Positions 9,001-16,263 of a stretch of DNA of 29,723 bases are shown here, in pieces. The stretch is from positions 1-29,723 of IMG/VR virus record IMGVR_UViG_3300031659_000055; one strand, given 5' to 3'. This stretch comes from a virus. Position numbers and translations under genes: made by a program. The notes under the pieces are model-generated. The model saw only the letters and a program-made list of their open reading frames with translations, was not told where the DNA came from and did no database searches. Numbering within the stretch: position 1 is the stretch's first letter; each line of letters opens with the position of its first letter.

Positions 9001-10775
9001 ACTACAGTAATAGAGGTAGGTTTAAAAACCTGCAAGGTAGTTTATATAGTGAAGGGTTTTACCACTTTCCTGACTCTTACACTACTAAAAAATATAATAG
9101 TGCTTCATCATATAATTCTACACTGTTTGGTGTGACTACCTTGTTCGTGACTCTAGGAAAAGAAGTGACAGATAAAATAAGACATAGTCATTTTGGAATA
9201 GGAACAGGTAATGCCTATACTTACAGTCCGTTTGTTTTAAACAGAACCACAGATGGGTTAAGCTATCAACAAGCATGTTATGCAAGTAAGTTATATGTAC
9301 AACTAAAAAGAGATGTTAGATTCACTCAGTACGGAGGTAGTCTCTTATCTAACTATGAATCAAATCAATACATATCTACTGGGCACGTAAACTTTAGTCC
9401 ACTAGCTAGTAATAGCGATTCTGTATTTGGTGGAGATATTTATATAAATATGTATGCCTTAAAAAAGCATATAATAGGTTCTACAACTTATTCTACAATA
9501 AAACCCTACCCCTCTACGGCAATAATATTTCCAGTAGAGTCTAGTGTAAACTTAGATTTAAGAGATGGAGTTTTCTTTGGTTCTACGGATAGTACTGAGC
9601 CTACGGTTGAAGATAACTTCCTTATAAATTCAACCTACTCATCAAGAAACACTAGTAAGACATTCTTACAAAAACCAGGTAGCTTTAAAAACGTTAACAG
9701 TTACAGTAATTTAGTCGCAGCATCCAACTTAAAGTTAGCTGGTAATCTATTTGATGCCTTCACAACTTGGGATGCTAACGAGATACATGAATTAGACAAT
9801 AACAAGGGTGCTATATATAACCTATTTAGTTTAAGGAATGAGTTATTTGCTATACAGCAGAGTGGGGTATCAAAACTATCTATCAATCCTAGGGTTGTTG
9901 TAGATAGCGCAGATGCTGCAGCTGTTACTATAGTTACGGGGACAGGTCAAGTTATACAGAGGAGTGATTATATAGAAACTTCTTACGGTAGTCAGCATTT
10001 TAATAATATGCTAGTTACCAACACTTCAGCTTATTGGTACGATAGTAATATGTCTTCCTTATGTAAATTAGTGGTAGGTAAAGGAATTGCCGTCCAAGAT
10101 TTAGGTATAACAACTCAGAACTCAAACATATTTAACGCACTAAAAGACACTCTTATATCGGATAAGCCTTTGGATTTCACTGTTGGAGGTATATGTTTAT
10201 ATCACAATAAAGTTTATGATGAGGTTGGTATATGTATAACTACTGCAGATAATGATGCAGTTCATGTGGTGTATAGTGAGTTGAACGATGTTATGATTAC
10301 AAGAAAAGAGGATATAATTTCTATGGCAACCAATATTCCAGGCGAGTTAATTACGATAGGTAGAAATTCATCAGACGAAGTTCAATATTCTTCAAATTTG
10401 TGGAGAGAGAATTCAGGTTCTGATTACCTTACTTTTTATGGAACATCAAATACTAATAGCTTAGACGTTACCTTTGTATGTAATGAGAATGTATATAGCT
10501 CTAAGAAATTCGATAAACTTGTCATGTATTTATCTGGAAATGAAAACGTAGAAAAATTTACTACATTTACATTTACAGATTCAGTGAGTAACACACCGTT
10601 TTCTACTACTGGAACTGGAGCGAAAATGTCTAACGGCAAACACATTATACCAATCACAAGTACAGATGGTACATCTAAAGCGACAGGACAACATTTAATT
10701 ATACAAGCAAAGTCTACATCTCCAGATTCTATAGAATTATTTGGAGCTTTAATACACAATAGACCAACAAAATGA
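6027..10775 (+). CDS. Muzzle-type tail protein (tail stabilisation, 1582 aa)
   Basis: This very large, beta-rich protein lies directly after the ring genes, the place of the muzzle protein of crAss-like tails (analogous to T7 tail tubular protein B). The N-terminus (KPNSFSKGMMSDLDANILP, residues 6-24) is the characteristic opening of such proteins, followed by repeated short beta stretches with many Ser/Thr/Asn/Gly residues expected for propeller and Ig-like domains. Near residues 1280-1400 the segment with GVSKLSINPR, then GSQHFNNMLVTNTSAYWYD, fits the propeller strands of the tail-tube type. Residues about 711-755 form a separate inserted module (its own entry). No enzyme motif was seen. 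The start ATG at 6027 follows ttttaacc. The TGA stop overlaps the next start by four bases. Role inferred: forming the distal tail barrel through which DNA and cargo proteins leave. Confidence 0.82.
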   Translation: MAESPKKPNSFSKGMMSDLDANILPSDTYKSATNARLVSREDNSFILKNAKGNSLYDTLTISEKKVTFSETGILSNTAIDNLDGPSAYGIRMYINGDGGFIQKVFNFYSGDTVGSWGGVLEGMTVSISSGADILVLIYLCVQKALADETVSEAMNMSFNNNYDGSAYINYSDKTSEAMTLTFKAYVRYTDGGAEVFSDYPISTGNGYSEVSYIGVNYEIVALANFSDYMVAITTSSAGNGGDAIFKLTSNNDGSLLNREMIIQTDLGLVSKSSIRLEVSEENEHFHRIYWTDGVNPLRTVNLNESDSYYSNLVASDLNVFKATKMVSPTVTRITSGGNISCGSHSYCYRLVTTDGKTSRVSNITNPVQILKTSPLTSYHLSLGGSLETNSSNAVHLTIDNIDPSYNTIQIIDITYTSAEGAITSNIISESIINSTSFDYTHNGSEVLVSIPIGELLRSHTSWDVCADLAIKDNRLFAANLTNNSDSIDLDFRVKSYRYLGAYNTGTAATYNDSENPEMHEDTMYKDGGYGWINAVDTVKVPGAETVGFDAADDGVRVTFATKTFDLSQVKYFDNSGTGDDTDSARIASSVYGQVPHHGYLETTQAGGYNNYKNPLFTKDFTGYQRGEVYRFGILFYDKSGNPGFVSPIGDIRMPDGTMDYVSNDSAGNRVTQNSDGVTTFKHAGNLPTRSYSWAFDDASPILNKVGGGSGLAVHDVVTGTGIPPHTTIVSIAGDNDSITVSRNSTSEGTATTLTFDTTTSDVSGFALYPQFNVKLSSDTRSKISGYSIVRVDRKQKDKSVLGSGVLNQTIIHSNDSANESLRHKNGNHYGDIYTGYHAHECLSDSDFTFDTPEVTLGSLQYDRKDEDKIKVVGRLDAGAQELNDESFPYDNTITDMDNFTHLKQKIQSTSTYTGNILSGRFNPNTNDQLYTYQSSQKVIYSQFKSGVVDCNSASESQKINEVEYGTIVSPGGGVDKGRMGHDDHGTGRDNQNYSNRGRFKNLQGSLYSEGFYHFPDSYTTKKYNSASSYNSTLFGVTTLFVTLGKEVTDKIRHSHFGIGTGNAYTYSPFVLNRTTDGLSYQQACYASKLYVQLKRDVRFTQYGGSLLSNYESNQYISTGHVNFSPLASNSDSVFGGDIYINMYALKKHIIGSTTYSTIKPYPSTAIIFPVESSVNLDLRDGVFFGSTDSTEPTVEDNFLINSTYSSRNTSKTFLQKPGSFKNVNSYSNLVAASNLKLAGNLFDAFTTWDANEIHELDNNKGAIYNLFSLRNELFAIQQSGVSKLSINPRVVVDSADAAAVTIVTGTGQVIQRSDYIETSYGSQHFNNMLVTNTSAYWYDSNMSSLCKLVVGKGIAVQDLGITTQNSNIFNALKDTLISDKPLDFTVGGICLYHNKVYDEVGICITTADNDAVHVVYSELNDVMITRKEDIISMATNIPGELITIGRNSSDEVQYSSNLWRENSGSDYLTFYGTSNTNSLDVTFVCNENVYSSKKFDKLVMYLSGNENVEKFTTFTFTDSVSNTPFSTTGTGAKMSNGKHIIPITSTDGTSKATGQHLIIQAKSTSPDSIELFGALIHNRPTK
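8157..8291 (+). other. GTGIP-type beta module inside the muzzle gene
   Basis: Residues about 711-755 of the muzzle protein read VVTGTGIPPHTTIVSIAG, then an acidic turn, then SITVSRN, then a Ser/Thr/Ala stretch ending TTLTF. This is the layout (V-x-G-T-G-I-P-x-x-T-x-V-x-x-I, then ITVS, then LTF) of a small beta module that recurs in many unrelated phage and bacterial surface or structural proteins. It interrupts the surrounding muzzle sequence and is preceded by a Gly-rich linker (GGGSG). Confidence 0.6.
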
Positions 10776-11728
10776 TAAAAAACTTAAACTTAAAGCAAGA
10801 GAAAGAGCTAGCTAATAACTTGTATTATGGAGGTGGCTATACTAAAAAATATTTAGGAGGTGGGGATGTTCCACCTATCTTAACTGCTGAACAACAAGCA
10901 GCAGCAGATAGTGCGGCAGCAGAAAAGAAAGGTAATACTAACGCTCTTATGGGTGCTGGATTAACTGTAGCTAGTTCTGCTGTAGATGCTTTAGATGATG
11001 ACCCAAAATACGGAACTGCAGATATAGCATCTTCAACATTGAAATACGCTTCTATGGGTGCAGTCGCTGGGCCTTGGGGTGCGGCTGCTGGAGCTGCTGT
11101 AGGACTTGGTGTTGGTATTGCTCAAAAAGGTAAAGCTGACAAGCAAATAGCTACAGACAAAAGAAACAAAGAGCAAACCGATGGTTATAACGCCTTCATG
11201 AAAGACCAGGAAGAGTTTGCAGGATACAAAGAAGGTGGTACTATAAAGCCTTCTAAGGAAATGGAATACGAACTAGACCCTGCTTACAGAAAGATAAAAG
11301 CGAAGTACGATAACGAAGCAATTCAAATGAAAAAGATATTGGGCGATGATTTTAAAGACGATTTCTTTAATCAGTTCAATAGTACATACTCTGACAACAC
11401 TAGAGTGAGTCTTCCAGATACAGAACGTTTAGAAATGTTTAGAACTAATGTAGAGCAAGATTGGGAGAACATACCTTTGGAAGATAGAAAAACATACATG
11501 AACACCTACAAAACAGGTGGTATGACTAAAGGTGCTTATAGCCATTCATCCAACCCTCTTACCGTAGTGGATAAGAGTGGTAAGCCTACAGGTATGGAAC
11601 TTACAGGTGGTGAGGGAGTATTTGATAAACCTTTCATGGGTAAGGTTAAGAATTTATTGGCTGGCGGCAAATACCAAGAAGCTGGTAAAGCAGTTCAAAA
11701 TGAAATGACAACTTGGAAACACAAATAA
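10772..11728 (+). CDS. Internal virion / cargo protein, 318 aa
   Basis: The protein starts on a four-base overlap with the muzzle gene. It has an Ala/Gly-rich, weakly hydrophobic segment at residues 92-118 (including GPWGAAAGAAVGLGVG) that could insert into or cross a membrane, then a charged helical body, and a C-terminal block with GGMTKGAYSHSSNPLTVVD (249-267) followed by GMELTGGEGVF. The SH-x-x-NP-L-x-x-V plus ELTGGE pattern is typical of crAss-like proteins encoded just after the muzzle gene. From position and the membrane-active segment, a virion cargo protein released during infection is inferred. No catalytic residues were seen. Confidence 0.65.
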   Translation: MIKNLNLKQEKELANNLYYGGGYTKKYLGGGDVPPILTAEQQAAADSAAAEKKGNTNALMGAGLTVASSAVDALDDDPKYGTADIASSTLKYASMGAVAGPWGAAAGAAVGLGVGIAQKGKADKQIATDKRNKEQTDGYNAFMKDQEEFAGYKEGGTIKPSKEMEYELDPAYRKIKAKYDNEAIQMKKILGDDFKDDFFNQFNSTYSDNTRVSLPDTERLEMFRTNVEQDWENIPLEDRKTYMNTYKTGGMTKGAYSHSSNPLTVVDKSGKPTGMELTGGEGVFDKPFMGKVKNLLAGGKYQEAGKAVQNEMTTWKHK

Positions 11729-11729
11729 G

Positions 11730-14522
11730 ATGGATAAGAAAGAATTATTAAGATTATTAGAACTCCATACTGAAGGTACTGGATTGTTTCCTGAAGTTAT
11801 GTTAGCTCAAATGATGACCGAATCTGGAATGACTAGAAAGTCTAAGGCAGATGGAGGTAAAGGATTGTCTGTGCTTTCTGAAAAATACCACAATTATTCA
11901 GGTCAAAAAGCTAGTGGAGTAACCCTTAAGAACGGAAAAGAAGGTGTTGATTACGTAATCATGGGTACGGAAGAGGACTTCGATTCTGAACAGGAAGCTA
12001 AAGATTACTTAAAAAAAGAGAAAGGTGGTAATCTTAAGGTTGGAGATACTAAAACCGTCAAAAATGATGATGGTACGTATACTGTAACTCTTGGTCAGCC
12101 TTTTAGGATATTTGAAAGTGATGAAGCAGGTGTTACTGGTCATATTAGATTCCTGACAGGCGATGGGTATACTGCTGGACATAAAGCTAATTACAAACAA
12201 GTTGTAGAAGCTAAAACTCCTGAAGCTCAAATTGAGGCATTAAAGTCTTCTGGCTATGCTACTGACCAAAATTATGTAAAAACCCTTACATCTGTACTTA
12301 ACAATAAGGTTAGAACTGAGAACCCTCAATACTCTAAGAACCCAGATGTTAAAGCTTCTGCTATTGCTTCTATAGAAGCTGGAGAAGAGGTTGGGACTGA
12401 AGAAGAGATTGCTACATCTTTAAGTATTACATACGAACCTCAAGTGGCTGGTTGGTCTATGACCTTTGATAAAAAACTAACAAAAGAAGATAAGATTGCT
12501 TATTACGATTCTTACGGTGGTAAGATGTTCTTAAATGATAGGCTTGGTAATATAGAGGATGGTGGATACGAAAACCAAGGAGTATTTAAGGATGATGACC
12601 AAGGGATGATTATAGGTTACGGTATAGACTTGAATAGTGTCAATACTGTAGACTTACTAGTTGAACAAGGTGTTCATAGAGCTGACGCTGAGAAGTGGGA
12701 GAAGTTAGGTATTCTAGGTAAGACCAAGTCTGAATTAGAAGATGAAGGTAAGGCTCTTGGGAAATTAAAGCTTAGCGTTAATGTTTCTAGTACTGCAGCA
12801 TTCAAGAGTGATATGTCTATAAGACAATCTATAGCTATAGATAAGAAGCTTGAAAAATACCAAGGTAAAGTGTCTGATGACGTTTACATTGCTTTGGCTA
12901 ACAACTTACAGGTTAACGGAGAATCTAGTGAAGATGGTTTTGATTCTGATGATAAATCAGCAAGAGAAGCCCATGCTAGTTCTTTGGTGTATGCTGCCAT
13001 GGATAAATGGATAGCAGAGAATCCTGATAAACCAGTCCCTGATAAAGTAGTTCATAAGGTATTTAAATCAAACTCTGATAGTCTTTCGGATAGCGGAGAT
13101 GAGAATGCAGCTGATTCATACTTTGATAATGCGAAAACATTATTTGATAGCTCTTCTGCTGCTAATAATTATCATGTTAGAGAGCCTGTTGTTTCAGATT
13201 ACGACTATAGCGAAGATGGTGATGGAGCTACTATTGAAGCTTTACTTAGAAGGCAGACTGCAGGCGAAGAGTTAACAGAGGAAGAAACCGATTACCTATA
13301 TAATGCTCAGTTAAATAACCACAAAGTGTTCTATCAAGCTACAGAAGCTGCAAAGAACACTAAAGGGATTATGACTGATGTTGATATAGCTTTAGTTAAA
13401 AAGAATGCTAACGACCCTGATTCATTAACCCCTAAAGAAAAGAAGGCGCTTGCTGTAATAAATAAAGAAGCTGATGTTCTAGAGAAAGATTTAAACATTG
13501 AAGCTACAAACGATGCATTGGTTAGGACTGATGAAACTGGAGGTTTAGGTCCTGCTGTTAAAGCAACTGAAGAGACAGCAGAAAGGACTGAGGTTGATAC
13601 AAGTCTTGTGGCTGGAGATTCTACAGCTCAAGATGATGCAATGAGGTTAGCTAAGGGTGATGCAGACCACGAAGCTAGAATCAAACAAATGCTTAAAGAT
13701 ACTGACTCTTACAATGAGGATGGAACTTTAATTACAGAGGCTCAAGTTAAAGCTAAGCAAGATGCAGAAGACAAATTAAATCAAGATAAGATTGATGCAG
13801 CCAAGTCTGAAAAGAAAGAAGGTCAAATGCGTAAAGCAGAAATGGCCCTAACAGGTTTGAAAGCTGCCGCAGGAATACTATCTTTGTCTCAAGCATTAAG
13901 AGCACCAGATGTTGAAACACCTGAATTAGACCCTTTAATATACGAAGCTTTACAGAAACAAAAAGCATTATCAGAGTCGGGTCTTACGGCTAAGGAAAAG
14001 GGAGCTGCAATGCAGAACATGAATGATGCTTATGCTGGAGCTATGAAGAATGTATTGAGAGCTTCAGGAGGTCAGAGGGGTATGTACTTAGCTAATCAAG
14101 GAACTGTAGATGCACAGCGCATACAAGGACTTAATCAATTAGCAGCACAAGACGCAGCTCTGCACAGGCAGAACATAAAAGAATACAATGCTTTAGCTAC
14201 ATCTGTAGGTTCTATGAAGTTAAATAGAGATATGAACGTAGAGCAAATGAAGCAAGCTACATTAAACAATAACAGACAAATACTTTCTGGAGTTGGTAGT
14301 AACTTATTGTCAGATGCTATTAGTGATGTATCATATTACATGAACCCTAACAGGAAAGCTACAGAAGATTTAATAAAGAATCTATCTGGAAAGAAGAACG
14401 AAGGAGATGGTTACGTTAACCCTTTACTGGAACAACCGATTGATACTGCAAACAAAATATCAGACGAACAAAAAGCTATAAATGCAGAGCTTGCTAAGAA
14501 CGCTAAAGAAACAAAAGTATAA
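11730..14522 (+). CDS. Internal virion protein with glucosaminidase and lysozyme-like domains
   Basis: This 930-residue protein probably opens the cell wall during DNA entry. Residues about 18-192 match the glucosaminidase (GH73-type) layout: FPEVMLAQMMTESG with likely catalytic Glu31, the KYHNYSG region, PFRIFES, GHIRFLTGDGY, and GYATDQNYVKTL at 175-186. Residues about 235-400 may be a second muramidase-like domain: an acidic lead-in, then GMIIGYGIDLNS with GYG at 296-298, as in phage or pesticin-like lysozymes; this part is less sure. The middle (about 480-680) is acidic and repetitive, probably a flexible linker. The C-terminal third is helical and Gln/Ala/Asn-rich (a hydrophobic turn with GLKAAAGILSLSQALRA near 705-721, then QRGMYLANQGTVDAQRIQGL), resembling internal core proteins of T7-like ejection machines. 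It starts two bases after the previous stop and its stop overlaps the next start by one base. Confidence 0.78.
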   Translation: MDKKELLRLLELHTEGTGLFPEVMLAQMMTESGMTRKSKADGGKGLSVLSEKYHNYSGQKASGVTLKNGKEGVDYVIMGTEEDFDSEQEAKDYLKKEKGGNLKVGDTKTVKNDDGTYTVTLGQPFRIFESDEAGVTGHIRFLTGDGYTAGHKANYKQVVEAKTPEAQIEALKSSGYATDQNYVKTLTSVLNNKVRTENPQYSKNPDVKASAIASIEAGEEVGTEEEIATSLSITYEPQVAGWSMTFDKKLTKEDKIAYYDSYGGKMFLNDRLGNIEDGGYENQGVFKDDDQGMIIGYGIDLNSVNTVDLLVEQGVHRADAEKWEKLGILGKTKSELEDEGKALGKLKLSVNVSSTAAFKSDMSIRQSIAIDKKLEKYQGKVSDDVYIALANNLQVNGESSEDGFDSDDKSAREAHASSLVYAAMDKWIAENPDKPVPDKVVHKVFKSNSDSLSDSGDENAADSYFDNAKTLFDSSSAANNYHVREPVVSDYDYSEDGDGATIEALLRRQTAGEELTEEETDYLYNAQLNNHKVFYQATEAAKNTKGIMTDVDIALVKKNANDPDSLTPKEKKALAVINKEADVLEKDLNIEATNDALVRTDETGGLGPAVKATEETAERTEVDTSLVAGDSTAQDDAMRLAKGDADHEARIKQMLKDTDSYNEDGTLITEAQVKAKQDAEDKLNQDKIDAAKSEKKEGQMRKAEMALTGLKAAAGILSLSQALRAPDVETPELDPLIYEALQKQKALSESGLTAKEKGAAMQNMNDAYAGAMKNVLRASGGQRGMYLANQGTVDAQRIQGLNQLAAQDAALHRQNIKEYNALATSVGSMKLNRDMNVEQMKQATLNNNRQILSGVGSNLLSDAISDVSYYMNPNRKATEDLIKNLSGKKNEGDGYVNPLLEQPIDTANKISDEQKAINAELAKNAKETKV

Positions 14523-16255
14523 TGGATTATTCTAAGGTAAATAGTGCACTAAATGGTTGGGTTGGTTCAGGAGCTAGAAGAGATAGAGCTCAAGCTGAAC
14601 TAGGTCAAGCTATGCAATTGCAACAGGCTCAAAGTCAAATGCAAGCAAATGAAGATGCTAAGACGCAAGAGATGGACCAATGGATGCAACACATCCATGA
14701 TATGTCTAGTCAGGTTGCTATACGTAATGAGGATAAAGAAAGAATCCAAGCTATGTATGACCAAGAGAAAGACACCTTCTTGACTGAATTAGAGAAGTCT
14801 GGTAATGACCCTATTAAATTTATGAATTCTGGTGGTAGACAAACTATGAAGAATTTCTATAATAATATAGCGTATTCAGATGATGCTCAAAGAATAAAAG
14901 GTAACACTTCGGAAATACAACGATTCTACGAGCAGTCAGAAGGCGATGATGGTAAGAAAGCTCACCTTATACCTAAGCAAGTACGTAGAGAGTTTGACGC
15001 TTTCATGAATGGTCATATAGATACATTTAAACATAGACAGCTATCTCCATGGGAAGAGCCAGGAGATGATGTAGATGGTAATACTAAGGCTGATAAGTTC
15101 TTAAACCAAGGTCAGAACATGCAGATATTCACAGGGAATTACATGCAAGAGTATGGTTTGTCTGAGACTGAAGCTATGAACATTCCTATAGATGAGTTAA
15201 GAAGATATACAGCGTCTTATGTGGGTGGTATTAATCCAGAACAAGCGTTACAACCTAGTGGAGAACTACAAGTTAGTAAAGCAGTTTCTGGTAGGATACA
15301 AAGACAACACAGAAAACTTAAATCTATTAGTACAAATCTGATAGGCAAGAACTCTCAAGAACACATAACAGCATTAGGTGATTATGATATGGGTGGTTTT
15401 GAATACGGAATGAATCCTGAGAACACTGAGATAATGGGTAATAGAGGGTTTGTCGGTGACGAGCTTGATATGGCTAAAGCTTCTTTAGGTGTAGAGAAGG
15501 TAGTAGACCTTGAAGGTTACATACCAGACGTTAAAGCTAAAGGTATATGGTACGATGAAGATGGTGGTTCTGTAACTCCAGGAGATGACTTAGGTGATGT
15601 AAGACCTGGTGCTATCTTTATGGGTTACAAGCTTAAGCAGTCTGATGGTTCTTACAAGTTAGTTAAGGCTGAAGACTTAGAGGGAGACCCTAAAGATGCT
15701 GAACACGCTCTTATACAAGAGTACGAAAGTGATGACGTTCTATGGTTTAATAGTTATTTCTATAATGAGATAGACCCTAATGACGCTAAAACTATGTCTG
15801 TTTATGAGTCTTTAAAGGCTGGTGAAAGTGCAGGATTAGCTAGGTATACTAAGGAAGCAACATTTGAGCAACCAGCTCCTACGCCTATAGCTAACATAGG
15901 GATTGAGTCTAGTGTAGAAGAAATATCTGCACAGCTACCTAACTACGATACTAAGGTAAATAGAGTTATGCAAACTCTAGGTCTTGGAGAGAAAAGAAAG
16001 GACAACACTACTAAAAGTATTTTATTATCTTTAGCTGCTCTTGACGGAGATATGGATAAAGGAATCAGTGGCCTTTCTGAAAGGTTTAACAATAACGATT
16101 TCCCTGAACTAAACGATGCTCTAATGAAAGGCGACAGTAAAGTTTTCTTTGATGCTTATTATAAAGTATTGATGAGACTTGGAGCTAGTTCGGAAGAAGC
16201 ATCAAGCTACCTTAAAATGGTAGATGAGTTAAGAAATAAAATACAAAAGGCTTAA
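14522..16255 (+). CDS. Internal virion / cargo protein, 577 aa
   Basis: It starts on a TAATG overlap with the gene before. The first 110 residues are Gln/Met/Ala-rich and helical (QAMQLQQAQSQMQANED), likely coiled coil; the middle has conserved-looking short blocks such as IPKQVRREFDAFMNGH and a beta-rich part (GYKLKQSDGSYKLVKAEDL); the end is helical. I do not recognise an enzyme domain. Its place between a lytic cargo protein and the giant polymerase protein, and its coiled-coil opening, fit a cargo protein stored in the capsid or tail, perhaps a partner of the proteins on either side. The function is inferred from context only. Confidence 0.65.
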   Translation: MDYSKVNSALNGWVGSGARRDRAQAELGQAMQLQQAQSQMQANEDAKTQEMDQWMQHIHDMSSQVAIRNEDKERIQAMYDQEKDTFLTELEKSGNDPIKFMNSGGRQTMKNFYNNIAYSDDAQRIKGNTSEIQRFYEQSEGDDGKKAHLIPKQVRREFDAFMNGHIDTFKHRQLSPWEEPGDDVDGNTKADKFLNQGQNMQIFTGNYMQEYGLSETEAMNIPIDELRRYTASYVGGINPEQALQPSGELQVSKAVSGRIQRQHRKLKSISTNLIGKNSQEHITALGDYDMGGFEYGMNPENTEIMGNRGFVGDELDMAKASLGVEKVVDLEGYIPDVKAKGIWYDEDGGSVTPGDDLGDVRPGAIFMGYKLKQSDGSYKLVKAEDLEGDPKDAEHALIQEYESDDVLWFNSYFYNEIDPNDAKTMSVYESLKAGESAGLARYTKEATFEQPAPTPIANIGIESSVEEISAQLPNYDTKVNRVMQTLGLGEKRKDNTTKSILLSLAALDGDMDKGISGLSERFNNNDFPELNDALMKGDSKVFFDAYYKVLMRLGASSEEASSYLKMVDELRNKIQKA

Positions 16256-16263
16256 AAGTAATT

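Noticed and set aside
10436-10759. Minus-strand open frame of 107 codons, and similar ones at 8165-8458, 21141-21431 and 26700-26993
   Set aside because: They lie wholly inside well supported + strand genes, have Ser/Leu/Cys-rich sequences typical of antisense shadows, and lack any recognisable domain.
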